A stretch of DNA of 64,000 nt from Paracoccus liaowanqingii (GTDB taxonomy: Bacteria; Pseudomonadota; Alphaproteobacteria; Rhodobacterales; Rhodobacteraceae), in assembly GCF_004683865.2 (NCBI RefSeq), contig NZ_CP038439.1:2792001-2856000 (forward strand). The letters are read 5' to 3'. The notes under the pieces are model-generated. The model saw only the letters and a program-made list of their open reading frames with translations. It did no database searches and had not been told where the DNA came from. Below, in pieces: positions 47,763 to 57,116 of this stretch (positions are counted from its first letter, which is position 1; each line of letters opens with the position of its first letter). A program made the translations under genes and the position numbers.

Positions 47763-48212
47763 TCAGCGTTTGCGTTCCCAACGGCCCGAATCCTCGGACC
47801 AGTATTCGGCCTCGATGCCCGCGCCGGTCAGGGCACGCCATTGGGTGCGGGCCTGGTCGGTGGCGGTGGGATCGCCGCCGTCGAAGAGGATGCAGGTCCG
47901 GTCGAGGGCCGTGGCCTCGGGCGCCGTGATCTGCACCCCGTCGAGCGCCATGAGGCAGGCGGGGCTGTTGGCGGGGGGCTGGCCGGGCAGGGTCAGCAGG
48001 ACCGGCTGGCGGGCGTCATGCGGGCCGCCGGCGATGCCGTGGGGCAGGAAACCCTCGGCCAGCCAGAGCTGGCGGTCGAGATGGTCGAGGCGCTGCTCGT
48101 CGGGGGCGCGCAGCTCGACCCGCCATCCGGCGGCCAGCGCCTTGGTCAGCAGGACCGGCAGCAGCGCCTCGGCGGGCGAGCGGGTCAGGTGGTAGAAGAG
48201 CGCCTTGCCCAT
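47763..48212 (-). CDS. holC: DNA polymerase III chi subunit
   Basis: The 149-residue protein matches HolC, the clamp-loader accessory that contacts SSB. MGKALFYHLTRSPAEALLPVLLTKAL, then GWRVELRAPDEQRLDHLDRQLW and GFLPHG follow the family pattern. The start is ATG 48212; open frame upstream adds 43 Pro/Arg-rich residues without support. It lies downstream of pepA on the same strand, the common pepA-holC order. Confidence 0.9.
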   Translation of the reverse strand: MGKALFYHLTRSPAEALLPVLLTKALAAGWRVELRAPDEQRLDHLDRQLWLAEGFLPHGIAGGPHDARQPVLLTLPGQPPANSPACLMALDGVQITAPEATALDRTCILFDGGDPTATDQARTQWRALTGAGIEAEYWSEDSGRWERKR

Positions 48213-48320
48213 CAGGCGCCCCCGCGCAACGGGCGCGCAACGGCAGCGCGCGCTGCGGGGGGGCGGCTGATGGGTGCGGGGGTCGGAGCGGCCAGCAATC
48301 GCTGGAGATCCCCCCTCACC

Positions 48321-48363
48321 GGGCGTGCACCGGGCAGGCACAGCCCGTGCACAGGGCGTGCAC
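48321..48363. repeat. Clustered GTGCAC palindromes between holC and pepA
   Basis: GTGCAC occurs three times (48325-48330, 48347-48352, 48358-48363), twice inside an exact GGGCGTGCAC direct repeat. The function is unknown; it lies between the pepA stop and the holC start. Confidence 0.5.
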
Positions 48364-48384
48364 AGGCTGCGGGCGTTGCGCGGG

Positions 48385-49962
48385 TCACTGCGTCTCGAAC
48401 CCGTCGCGCACCAGGCGGTCCAGCGTCATCACGCCCCAGCCCGTCGCGCCGCGCGGCGCCAAGTCGTTGGCCGAGGGCGGCAGGGTGACGCCCGCGATGT
48501 CGATATGCGCCCAGGGCTGGCCCTCGGTCACGAAGCGCGCCAGGAACTGCGCCGCGGTGATCGAGCCCGCCGCGCGGCCGCCCGAGTTCTTCATGTCGGC
48601 CAGGCGCGACTTGATCAGGCCGTCATAGGAGGGACCCAAGGGCAGGCGCCACGCCCCCTCGCCCTCGGCCTTGGCGGCGGCCAGGATCTGGTCGGCCAGC
48701 GCGTCGTCGTTGCTGAACACCCCGGCATTGTCATGGCCGAGCGCGATGATGACCGCGCCGGTCAGGGTGGCCAGGTTGATCATCGCGCGCGGCTTGAAGC
48801 GGTCTTGGGTGTACCAGAGCACGTCGGCCAGCACGAGGCGGCCCTCGGCGTCGGTGTTCACGACCTCGATCGTGTCGCCCTTCATCGATTTCAGGATGTC
48901 GCCGGGGCGATAGGCGCGGCCGTCGGGCATGTTCTCGACCAGGCCCACCAGGCCCACGACATTGGCCTTGGCGCGGCGCAGCGCCAGGGTGCGCATGACG
49001 CCCGAGACGACGCCCGCGCCGCCCATGTCCATGGTCATCTCCTCCATCCCCGCGCCGGGCTTGATCGAGATGCCGCCGGTGTCGAAGACGACGCCCTTGC
49101 CGACCAGCGCGAGGGGCGCCTCGTCCCCGCCGCCGTTCCAGCGCATCACCACGACCTTGGAGGGGCTTTCGCTGCCCTGGCCCACGGCCAGCAGGGCGCG
49201 CATGCCCAGTTTCGCCAGCTCGTCCTCGTCCAGCACCTCGACCTCGAGGCCCAGCTCGCGCATCGCCAGCAGGCGGTCGGCGAAGTCGCTGGTGGTCAGG
49301 ACGTTGGCGGGCTCGTTCACCAGATCGCGGGTGAAGAACACGCCCTCGGCCACGGCGGCGGCGGATTGCGCGGCCTTGGCCAGCACCTCGGGCTCCTTGA
49401 CCATCATGGTCACGCGGGCCTTGTCCGAGACGGGGGCGGCGGGCGTCTCCAGCCGGTCGTCGCCCTGCGCGTCGCCCAGCACGGCATGGGGGGCCTGGCC
49501 TTCGGATTCCGGCAGCGGCGCGCTGCCCGAGGCGGGCGTGTCGGTGGCGGGCTTGGTCTGGTAGACCGAGAAGTCGTAGCCGCGCAGCGCGAGGCCGAGC
49601 GCGACCTCTCCGGCCAGCTTGTGGCCGCCGGCGAAGACCAGCGTGTGGCTGCGGCCCAGCTTCGCGCCGAGGCCCGCGCCGGCGCGGCGTGCCTCGGCCT
49701 GGGTCGAGGCGTTGGGCAGGAAGATCAGGACCAGCGCCTCGGCGGCCATGCCCGAGGGGAAGGCCAGCTCCATCGACTGGCCGGGCTTGAGCGCCTGCCC
49801 GGCCTTCGAGGCCAGCGCGCGCTTGGCCGCGTCCTGGGCGGCGCGGGGCAGCTTGCCCGGCAGCTTGTCGTGGCCGGTCAGGATCAGGGCCACGCGGCCG
49901 GGATGGTCCGCCAGCTGATCGGGGGCGACCTCGGTGAAATTGATTTCGACAGGATGGGTCAT
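48385..49962 (-). CDS. pepA: Leucyl aminopeptidase (cytosol aminopeptidase, M17)
   Basis: The 525-residue protein releases N-terminal residues from peptides using two metal ions. The catalytic half carries LVGKGVVFDTGGISIKP with the metal Lys and Asp, the Asp of MTMDMGGAGVV, and the signature NTDAEGRLVLADVL. The N-terminal half is the variable macro-like domain, with an Ala/Pro/Ser-rich linker. ATG 49962 has GAGGACC upstream; a GTG 15 bases earlier is less likely. It is divergent from the lpt operon. Confidence 0.96.
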   Translation of the reverse strand: MTHPVEINFTEVAPDQLADHPGRVALILTGHDKLPGKLPRAAQDAAKRALASKAGQALKPGQSMELAFPSGMAAEALVLIFLPNASTQAEARRAGAGLGAKLGRSHTLVFAGGHKLAGEVALGLALRGYDFSVYQTKPATDTPASGSAPLPESEGQAPHAVLGDAQGDDRLETPAAPVSDKARVTMMVKEPEVLAKAAQSAAAVAEGVFFTRDLVNEPANVLTTSDFADRLLAMRELGLEVEVLDEDELAKLGMRALLAVGQGSESPSKVVVMRWNGGGDEAPLALVGKGVVFDTGGISIKPGAGMEEMTMDMGGAGVVSGVMRTLALRRAKANVVGLVGLVENMPDGRAYRPGDILKSMKGDTIEVVNTDAEGRLVLADVLWYTQDRFKPRAMINLATLTGAVIIALGHDNAGVFSNDDALADQILAAAKAEGEGAWRLPLGPSYDGLIKSRLADMKNSGGRAAGSITAAQFLARFVTEGQPWAHIDIAGVTLPPSANDLAPRGATGWGVMTLDRLVRDGFETQ

Positions 49963-50074
49963 GGAAACGGTCCTCACGTCTGGTTGCGCCCGACCCTAGA
50001 CCCCTGCCCGGCCCTTTTCCAGAGCCGCCCTTGCCGCTAAGCAGGACCGAGTGTCACGCGCAAGAAGGCCGCCC

Positions 50075-51598
50075 ATGCCCCGGATCGACCGCTACATCCT
50101 TGGTCAGCTGCTGACGCTGTTCGGGTTCTTCGCGCTGGTGCTGGTGTCTGTCTATTGGATCAACCGGGCGGTGGGGCTGTTCGACGACCTGCTGAACGAC
50201 GGCCAGACCGCGCTGGTGGTGCTGGAGTTCACGGCGCTGACGCTGCCCCTGGTGATCTCGGTGGTGCTGCCGGTCGCGGCCTTCGCGGCCACCGCCTATG
50301 GCACCAACCGCCTGTCGGGCGAATCCGAGCTGGTGGCGATGCAGGCCGCCGGTCTGGGCCCGTGGCGGCTGGCGCGGCCGGTGCTGATCTTCGGCGTCTT
50401 CGTGGGGGTGATGGTGGCGGTGCTGGTCCATGGGCTGGTGCCCCTGGCCCGTGCCCGGCTGGCCGACCGGTCCGCCGAGATCGCCGAGAACGTGACCGCG
50501 CAGTTCCTGCGCCCCGGGGCCTTCCAGTATCCGGCGGCGGGCGTCACGCTGTTCATCCGCGACATCGCGGGCGACGGGCGGCTTTTGGACCTGTTCATCG
50601 AGGACGGGCGCGATCCGGCGGCGCAGGTCACCTATACCGCGCAGGAGGCGCTGGTGGTGCGCGCCGAGACCGGCCCGGTCCTGGTCCTGCTGGAGGGGAT
50701 GGTCCAGAACATGCGCGCGGGCGCCGACGGGCCGGACCTGTCGGTGACGCGATTCGCGGAGTTCAGCTATGACATCGGCGCGATGTTCGCGGGCGGCGGG
50801 CAGCGGGGCCGCGATCTGCGCGATTACGGCACGCTGCGGCTGCTGTCGCCCGATGCCGCGCTGCTGGAGGCGACGGGGGCCACGCCGGGCGACGCGCGGC
50901 GCGAGGCGCATGAGCGGATCGCCCAGCCCCTGCTGTCGCCGGTGGCCGCGATGATCGGCTTTGCCGCGCTGATGATCGGCGGGTTTTCCCGCTTCGGCGT
51001 CTGGCGGCAGGTGGGCTGGGCGATCGGGGCGCTGATCTCGGTCCAGTTCCTGTCGAATGCCGCGGCCGAGCGGGTCGGGCGCGAGGTGGACCTGTGGCCG
51101 CTGCTGTACCTGCCCGCGCTGGTGGGCGCGGTGCTGTGCGCGGGGCTGTTGTGGCTGGCCGCCCGGCCCCGGGGACCGAAGGCCCGGGACGCCGGGGCGG
51201 GGGGGCCGCCGCATGATCCTGGCCCGGTATGTCGCGCGGCGCTTCCTGCGCAGCTTTTTGATGATCGCGGGGGTGTTCCTGCTGATCCTGTTCCTGATCG
51301 ACATGATCGAGATGATCCGCCGCTTTTCCGACCGCCAGATCGGGCTGTCGGGGGCGGCGCGGCTGGCGGCGCTGAACATCGCGGGCAGCTTTTACGCGAT
51401 CCTGCCGCTGATGACCGTTCTGGCGGGGATCGCGCTGTTCCTGGGCCTGGCGCGCAGTTCCGAGATGGTGGCGATCCGCGCCTCGGGGCGGTCGGCGCTG
51501 CGGGTGGTCACGGCGCCGGTGGTGGCGGCGCTGGTGCTGGGGGCGCTGACGGTGGGGTTGCTGAACCCGATGGTCGCGGCGACGGGCTCGATCTATGA
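50075..51598 (+). CDS. lptF: LPS export permease LptF, frame overruns into lptG
   Basis: LptF is one of the two inner-membrane permeases of the LptB2FG extractor of lipopolysaccharide. RIDRYILGQLLTLFGFFALVLVSVYWINRAVG starts the protein, a periplasmic jellyroll region sits mid-protein, and helices end near LPALVGAVLCAGLLWLAARPRG. That gives about 379 residues up to the lptG start, the family length. As read, the frame then runs 128 codons further inside lptG, making a tail rich in Gly, Pro and Arg. One extra G in the G7 run at 51199-51205 would end it at the TGA overlapping the lptG ATG. ATG 50075 has AAGG upstream. Confidence 0.88.
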   Translation: MPRIDRYILGQLLTLFGFFALVLVSVYWINRAVGLFDDLLNDGQTALVVLEFTALTLPLVISVVLPVAAFAATAYGTNRLSGESELVAMQAAGLGPWRLARPVLIFGVFVGVMVAVLVHGLVPLARARLADRSAEIAENVTAQFLRPGAFQYPAAGVTLFIRDIAGDGRLLDLFIEDGRDPAAQVTYTAQEALVVRAETGPVLVLLEGMVQNMRAGADGPDLSVTRFAEFSYDIGAMFAGGGQRGRDLRDYGTLRLLSPDAALLEATGATPGDARREAHERIAQPLLSPVAAMIGFAALMIGGFSRFGVWRQVGWAIGALISVQFLSNAAAERVGREVDLWPLLYLPALVGAVLCAGLLWLAARPRGPKARDAGAGGPPHDPGPVCRAALPAQLFDDRGGVPADPVPDRHDRDDPPLFRPPDRAVGGGAAGGAEHRGQLLRDPAADDRSGGDRAVPGPGAQFRDGGDPRLGAVGAAGGHGAGGGGAGAGGADGGVAEPDGRGDGLDL

Positions 51599-52322
51599 CG
51601 AGGCGGTGGCCGAGATCGGGCGCGAGGGCAGCCAGACCGTCAGCCTGGGCGACAGCGCCGTCTGGCTGCGCCAGGCGATGCAGGAGGACGGGCGTGAGGC
51701 CGGGCAGATCGTCATCCGCGCGCGCCGCGCCAGCCCCGATGCGGTGACGCTGTACGACGCCAGCTTCCTGGTCTTCGATGCCGAGGCCGGGCCGGTGCGC
51801 CGGATCGAGGCGCGCGAGGCGCGGCTGACGCCCGGCGCCTGGCAGCTGCATCAGGTCAGCGACTTTGCGCTGGACCGCGACAATCCGCAGGCCGAGGTGA
51901 CGCGCAGCGCGGCGATGACGCTGGCCTCGGACCTGACGGCGCAGCGGATCCGCGAGGGCTTCGGGCGGCCCGAATCGGTGCCGGTCTGGCAGCTGCCCGC
52001 CTTCATCGCCGGGCTGGAGCGCGCGGGCTTTTCCGCCGCCCGCCACAAGGTCTGGTTTCAGATGGAGCTGGCCCGCCCCTTCCTGATGGGCGCGATGGTG
52101 ATGATCGCCGCCGCCTTCACCATGCAGCACATGCGCGGGCGCAGCGCCGGGGGGGCGGTGCTGATGGCCTTCGGCGCGGGGATCGCGCTGTTCTTTCTGC
52201 GCAATCTGGCGCAGGTTCTGGGCGACAACGGACAGATCCCGCCCGCGATGGCGGCCTGGACCCCGGTTCTGGTCGGCGCGATGCTGGCCCTGGGCCTGAT
52301 CCTGAAGCGGGAGGACGGATGA
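51213..52322 (+). CDS. lptG: LPS export permease LptG
   Basis: The 369-residue partner of LptF starts MILARYVARRFLRSFLMIAGVFLLILFLIDMIEMIRRF and has SFYAILPLMTVLAGIALFLGLARSSEMVAIRASG, the LptF/G fold. C-terminal helices include GAMVMIAAAFTMQH. It overlaps the intended end of lptF and, at its own stop, the lptD start (ATGA). Confidence 0.95.
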   Translation: MILARYVARRFLRSFLMIAGVFLLILFLIDMIEMIRRFSDRQIGLSGAARLAALNIAGSFYAILPLMTVLAGIALFLGLARSSEMVAIRASGRSALRVVTAPVVAALVLGALTVGLLNPMVAATGSIYDEAVAEIGREGSQTVSLGDSAVWLRQAMQEDGREAGQIVIRARRASPDAVTLYDASFLVFDAEAGPVRRIEAREARLTPGAWQLHQVSDFALDRDNPQAEVTRSAAMTLASDLTAQRIREGFGRPESVPVWQLPAFIAGLERAGFSAARHKVWFQMELARPFLMGAMVMIAAAFTMQHMRGRSAGGAVLMAFGAGIALFFLRNLAQVLGDNGQIPPAMAAWTPVLVGAMLALGLILKREDG

Positions 52323-54775
52323 GCGCGCGCATCGTGGCTGAAGATCGGCGCCGCGCCCGACCCTCGGGCGGGCGGCTGCGGGCGGCCCTGCTGGCCGGGG
52401 CCGCGCTGGCGGGGCTGGCCGGGGTGCTGGCAGGCGCATTGGCGGGGCCGCTGGCCGCGCAGTCGATCTTCGACGAGGCCGAGGGCACGGGGATGCCCGC
52501 GCTGACCGGGATGCCGGGCCAGACCTCCGGCGCGACCGGCGTGACCGCGCTGGCCCCCGAGGCCGTGACCCTGGGCCGCGCGCCGGTGGGCGACCGCACG
52601 CCCACGCCGCAGAATCCCGCTGTCACCACCCCCGATGCGGGCGTGACCCTGCCCGGCAGCACCGCGCCCGCCGCGGATGCGGGGCCCGCGACGGTGCTGG
52701 CCGACACGATCCAGCTGCAGGGCGACCGCACGCTGGTCGCGGGGGGCGGCGTGGTCGTCTGGTACCAGGGCTCGCGGCTGGTCGCCTCGCGCATCGTCGT
52801 GGACGGGGCCTCGGGCGATCTGACGATCGAGGGGCCGATCCACCTGTCGCGCCCCGGCGCGGATCCCGACGGCGAGGATCCCGCCTCCGATGCGATCCTG
52901 ATCGGGGACAGCGCGCAGCTGGACCGCGAGCTGCGCGACGGCATCATCCTGGGCGCGCGGCTGGTGCTGGCCCGCGAGTTGCAGCTGGCCGCCACCCGGC
53001 TGGAGCGGCGCGACGTTGGCCGCATCAGCGAGCTGACGCAGGTGGTGGCCTCGTCCTGCCAGATCTGCGCCAGCGACCCCACCCCCCTGTGGGAGATCCG
53101 CGCCCGGCGCATCACCCATGACGCCCAGACCCGGCTGATCACCTTCGACCGGCCGCAGCTGCGCGCCTTCGGGGTGCCGCTGGCCTATGCGCCCTTCACG
53201 GTGACCGCGCCCGATCCCACGGTGGAACGGCGGTCGGGCTTCCTGCGGCCGCAGGTGCGCACGACCTCGGGGCTGGGGTTCGGGCTGAAGCTGCCCTATT
53301 TCCAGACATTGGGCGACCAGGCCGACGTGACGGTGACGCCCTATGTCTCGCTGGACCGGACCCGGACGCTCGAGCTGCGCTATCGCCAGGCCTTCGCCAA
53401 TGGCGCGACGGAATGGAATGGCGCCATCAGCCGCGACGACCTGCGCCCCGGCGAGACGCGGGGCTATGTCTTCGGCGCCGCGCAGTTCCTGCTGCCGCGC
53501 GACTACCGGCTGGCAGTGCAGGTGCAGACGGCATCCGACCGGGCCTATCTGCTGGATTACGGCATCACCGATGCCGACCGGCTGTGGAGCGGCGTGTCGC
53601 TGGAGCGCGTGCGCCGCGACAAGATGATCTGGGGCCGCGTCGGCACCTATGATTCGCTGCGCGAGGACGAGGACAACGCCACCTCGCCCGCGCAGGTGGC
53701 CGACGTGATCTGGCAGCGCCGCCTGACCCCGGCCCTGATCGGCGGCGAGGCGCTGCTGGAATGGTCGGCCCATGCGCACCGCCGCCCCTCGGACGAGAAC
53801 CGGGTCGGGCGGGACGTGGCGCGGGCCTCGGTGGGGCTGGACTGGCGGCGCAGCCGGATCCTGTCCGGCGGGGTGATGGCGGCGGGGCTGGTCGCGCTGG
53901 ACGCGGATCTGTACCGCATCGCGCAGGACGACCGCTTCGACGACGTGGTGACCCGCGTCGATCCGCAGGTGGGGGTGGAACTGCGCTGGCCGCTGGCGGG
54001 CGGGGCGGGCGGCGCCACGCATCTGGTCGAGCCGGTGGTGCAGGTCCTGTATTCGCCGCGCGGGCAGGATGACGACATCCCCAACGAGGACAGCCGCCTG
54101 ATCGAGTTCGACGAGGGCAACCTGTATTCCGACAACCGCTTTCCGGGCTGGGACGCGCGCGAGACCGGGCTGCGGGCCAATATCGGCGCGACCTGGACGC
54201 GGATCGACCCGACCGGTTGGTCGCTGGGCGTGACCGGCGGGCGCATCCTGCGCGCGCGCGATGCCGACAACCTGGACCCCGACACGCCGCTGGGCGGGCG
54301 CAGTTCCGACTGGCTGCTGGCGGCGCATTACGACAGCGGCACCGGGCTGGCCATCGCCAACCGCGCGCTGTTCGGCGACGACTTCGCCGTCTCGCGCAAC
54401 GAATTGCGGGTGGGCTGGCTGCGCCCGGACCTGCAGCTGTCGGCGGGCTATATCTGGATCGACCGCGACGAGGCCGAGGGCCGCGACGCCAATGCCAGCG
54501 AACTGGCCGCCAGCCTGGGCTGGCAGATCGCGCGCGGCTGGTGGGGCGAGGCGGAAACGCGGTACGATTTCGCCGCCGACCGGGCGCAGCGCGCCGCCCT
54601 GCGGGTGGCCTATCGCAACGAATGCATCACGGTGGAAACCGGGCTGTCGCGGCGCTTCTCCAGCTCGGACCTGCTGCGGGCCGAAACCAGCTTCGACCTG
54701 TCCGTGCGGTTGGGCGGCTTCGGGATGCAGCAGGACGGGCCGGGCACGGTGGCGCGCCGCAACTGTATGCGCTAA
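52319..54775 (+). CDS. lptD: LPS-assembly outer-membrane protein LptD
   Basis: The 818-residue protein is the outer-membrane barrel that inserts LPS. A hydrophobic signal segment near 22-47 is followed by a low-complexity Thr/Pro/Ala linker, the OstA-type periplasmic domain (DTIQLQGDRTLVAGGGVVVWYQGSRL) and a long beta-barrel. The cysteine pair in SSCQICASD and a C-terminal C in RRNCMR are consistent with the disulfides of the family. It is coupled to lptG and followed by the chaperone gene surA, needed for its folding. Confidence 0.94.
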   Translation: MSARIVAEDRRRARPSGGRLRAALLAGAALAGLAGVLAGALAGPLAAQSIFDEAEGTGMPALTGMPGQTSGATGVTALAPEAVTLGRAPVGDRTPTPQNPAVTTPDAGVTLPGSTAPAADAGPATVLADTIQLQGDRTLVAGGGVVVWYQGSRLVASRIVVDGASGDLTIEGPIHLSRPGADPDGEDPASDAILIGDSAQLDRELRDGIILGARLVLARELQLAATRLERRDVGRISELTQVVASSCQICASDPTPLWEIRARRITHDAQTRLITFDRPQLRAFGVPLAYAPFTVTAPDPTVERRSGFLRPQVRTTSGLGFGLKLPYFQTLGDQADVTVTPYVSLDRTRTLELRYRQAFANGATEWNGAISRDDLRPGETRGYVFGAAQFLLPRDYRLAVQVQTASDRAYLLDYGITDADRLWSGVSLERVRRDKMIWGRVGTYDSLREDEDNATSPAQVADVIWQRRLTPALIGGEALLEWSAHAHRRPSDENRVGRDVARASVGLDWRRSRILSGGVMAAGLVALDADLYRIAQDDRFDDVVTRVDPQVGVELRWPLAGGAGGATHLVEPVVQVLYSPRGQDDDIPNEDSRLIEFDEGNLYSDNRFPGWDARETGLRANIGATWTRIDPTGWSLGVTGGRILRARDADNLDPDTPLGGRSSDWLLAAHYDSGTGLAIANRALFGDDFAVSRNELRVGWLRPDLQLSAGYIWIDRDEAEGRDANASELAASLGWQIARGWWGEAETRYDFAADRAQRAALRVAYRNECITVETGLSRRFSSSDLLRAETSFDLSVRLGGFGMQQDGPGTVARRNCMR

Positions 54776-54807
54776 TCTGGGGGCAACAAACGAGGATGAG
54801 GGCAGAC

Positions 54808-56082
54808 ATGCGGCATTACCTTTCGGGCATCGCCCTGGCGGCGGTGATCGCCACGGGCGCCGTGGCACCCGCCCTGGCGCAGAACCTGTTCGCGCCCGCC
54901 GTCTATGTGAACCAGGCCGTGGTGACCGGCTACGAGGTCGACCAGCGGATGCGCTTCATGCAGGTGATCGGCGCCCCCGAGGCCGGGATCGAGGCCGCCC
55001 GCGAGGCGCTGGTCGACGACCGGCTGCGCATCCAGGCCGCCAATGAGATCGGGATCGAGATCACCCCCGAGGGCCTGCAGGAGGGGATGGAGGAATTCGC
55101 CGCCCGCGCCGGGCTGGACGCGGCGGGCTTCATCGCCCAGCTGGAGCGCGCGGGAATCGAGGACGGGGTCTTCCGCGACTTCATCGAGGCGGGCACCGTC
55201 TGGCGCGAGGTCGTGCGCGCCCGGCTGCTGCCGCGCGTCCAGGTCTCGGATGCCGAGGTCGACCAGGAACTGCAGCGCGCGATCGAGACGCCGATCATCG
55301 ACCGCGTGCTGCTGTCGGAGCTGATCATCCCCGCCCCTCCGGGCCAGGAGGCGCAGGCCCTGCAGCTGGCCGAGCGCATCGCCGGGCCGCGCCCCAACGA
55401 GGCGCAGTTCGCCGAGGCCGCCCGCGCCTATTCCGCCACCCCCTCGGCCGAGGCGGGCGGGCGGCTGGAGCTGCTGGCGCTGGACAACCTGCCGCCCTCG
55501 CTGCGCCCGATCATCGCCTCGCTGCAGCCGGGCCAGGTCAGCCCGCCCCTGCCGGTCGAGGGCGCGGTGGTGCTGTTCTTCCTGCGCGACGTGCAGGGCA
55601 CGCTGCGCCCCGGCGCGCGCGAGCAGGTGCTGGACTACCTGACGCTGCGGATGGGCTCGGTCCAGGATGCGGCGGTGCTGGCAGCGACGGTGCGCGGCTG
55701 CGACGACCTGTACCTGCAGGCGGGCCCCGAGGCGGCGGCCCGGGTGCAGCGCCAGACGGCCGGCCAGGGGGCGATCCCGCAGGGCATCGCCGCGCGGCTG
55801 GCCTCGCTGGACCCGGATGAGGCGGGGGTGATCCCTGCAGGCGCCGGCGCCGATCTGGTGATGCTGTGCGCGCGCCAGCCCGCGCTGGCCGCCCAGGCCC
55901 AGGTCCCGGTGACCGCCCTGCCCGCGGACGGGGTCGAGGCCGCCGTCCCGCAGCCGCCGCAGGCGGGCGGCGTGCCCACCCGCGAGGCGGTCCGGACCGA
56001 GCTGTTCAACCGCAAGATCAACACCGCCGCCGAGGGGCTGCTGGCCGATCTGCGCGCCGACGCGATCATCCGGCGCCCCTGA
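54808..56082 (+). CDS. surA: Periplasmic SurA-like peptidyl-prolyl isomerase/chaperone
   Basis: The 424-residue protein has a signal peptide ending ...AVAPALAQN. The SurA N-terminal domain (VYVNQAVVTGYEVDQRMRFM) and one parvulin domain around RVLLSELIIPAPPGQEAQALQLAERI to GGRLELLALDNLPPSLRPII follow. The C-terminus is longer and Ala/Pro-rich. ATG 54808 is favoured over 54796 because the GAGG lies at a proper distance only for the former. Its location after lptD fits a chaperone for outer-membrane barrels. Confidence 0.88.
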   Translation: MRHYLSGIALAAVIATGAVAPALAQNLFAPAVYVNQAVVTGYEVDQRMRFMQVIGAPEAGIEAAREALVDDRLRIQAANEIGIEITPEGLQEGMEEFAARAGLDAAGFIAQLERAGIEDGVFRDFIEAGTVWREVVRARLLPRVQVSDAEVDQELQRAIETPIIDRVLLSELIIPAPPGQEAQALQLAERIAGPRPNEAQFAEAARAYSATPSAEAGGRLELLALDNLPPSLRPIIASLQPGQVSPPLPVEGAVVLFFLRDVQGTLRPGAREQVLDYLTLRMGSVQDAAVLAATVRGCDDLYLQAGPEAAARVQRQTAGQGAIPQGIAARLASLDPDEAGVIPAGAGADLVMLCARQPALAAQAQVPVTALPADGVEAAVPQPPQAGGVPTREAVRTELFNRKINTAAEGLLADLRADAIIRRP

Positions 56083-57116
56083 TGGCGCGCATCCTTCTGA
56101 CCTGCGGCGAGCCCGCGGGCGTGGGCCCGGAGCTGGCGCCGCTGGCGCGTGCCTCGGGCATCGATCTGGTCTGGCTGGGCGATCCGCGCCACCTGCCCGC
56201 AGGGACGGCGTTCACGGAAGTCGCTGACCCGTCGGACCCGGTGCCGCCCGGCCACCTGCCGGTGCTGCGCCATGAGTTCGCGGGCCCCGCGACCCCGGGC
56301 CGCCCCGATCCCGCCCATGCGGCGGAGGTGATCGCGGTCATCGCGCGGGCCGTCGATCTGGCGCTGGCGGGGCGGGTGGCGGCGATCACCACCGCGCCGA
56401 TCAGCAAGCAGGCCCTGAAGGAGGGCGCGGGCTTCGCCTTTCCCGGCCATACCGAATACCTGGCCCATCTGGCGGGCGATGTGCCGGTGGCGATGATGCT
56501 GGCCTCGACCGGCGTGACGCCGCCCTGCCGGGTGGTGCCCGCGACGATCCACATCCCCCTGTCCGAGGTTCCCGCCGCCCTGACCGAGGCCGCGCTGGAA
56601 CAGGCGATCCGCCTGACCCATGCCGCGCTGATCCGCGATTTCGCCATCCCCGCCCCCCGCATCGCGGTGGCGGGCCTCAACCCCCATGCGGGCGAGGGGG
56701 GCACGATGGGCCGGACCGAACAGGACATGATCGCCCCCCTGCTGACCCGCCTGCGGGCCGAGGGGATGGATCTGGCCGGCCCCCTGCCCGCCGACACGAT
56801 GTTCCATGCCCCCGCCCGCGCCCGCTATGACGCGGCGGTCTGCGCCTATCACGATCAGGCGCTGATCCCGATAAAGACGCTGGATTTTGCGGGCGGCGTG
56901 AATGTGACGCTCGGCCTGCCCTTCATCCGCACCTCGCCCGACCACGGCACCGCCTTCGACATCGCGGGAAAAGGGATCGCGGACCCCGCCTCGACCATCG
57001 CCGCGCTGCGGATGGCCGCCGGGATGGCCGAGGCCCGCCTGCCCCCTCATCTTGGCGAAAATATCCTCGAGGGTCCGGGGGCAGACAGCCCCCGGCCGTG
57101 GCGGGACGCAAGATGA
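56082..57116 (+). CDS. pdxA: 4-hydroxythreonine-4-phosphate dehydrogenase
   Basis: PdxA oxidises 4-phosphohydroxy-threonine in pyridoxal phosphate synthesis. The metal histidines are in [21 protein letters not shown] and [22 protein letters not shown] opens the protein. The 344 residues end with about 24 residues (from [14 protein letters not shown]) that are a translation of a dispersed intergenic repeat, absent from the normal PdxA end. It starts one base inside the surA stop and overlaps rsmA. Confidence 0.95.
   Translation: MARILLTCGEPAGVGPELAPLARASGIDLVWLGDPRHLPAGTAFTEVADPSDPVPPGHLPVLRHEFAGPATPGRPDPAHAAEVIAVIARAVDLALAGRVAAITTAPISKQALKEGAGFAFPGHTEYLAHLAGDVPVAMMLASTGVTPPCRVVPATIHIPLSEVPAALTEAALEQAIRLTHAALIRDFAIPAPRIAVAGLNPHAGEGGTMGRTEQDMIAPLLTRLRAEGMDLAGPLPADTMFHAPARARYDAAVCAYHDQALIPIKTLDFAGGVNVTLGLPFIRTSPDHGTAFDIAGKGIADPASTIAALRMAAGMAEARLPPHLGENILEGPGADSPRPWRDAR
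57047..57112 (-). repeat. Copy of dispersed GGATATTT repeat within the pdxA 3' end
   Basis: On the plus strand CTCATCTTGGCGAAAATATC, then the GGGGGCAGACAGCCCCC hairpin and GGCCGTGGCGGGACGCAAG. The whole element is read through by pdxA and ends right at the rsmA ATG. Reverse orientation shows GGATATTTTCGCCAAGATG. Confidence 0.85.
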
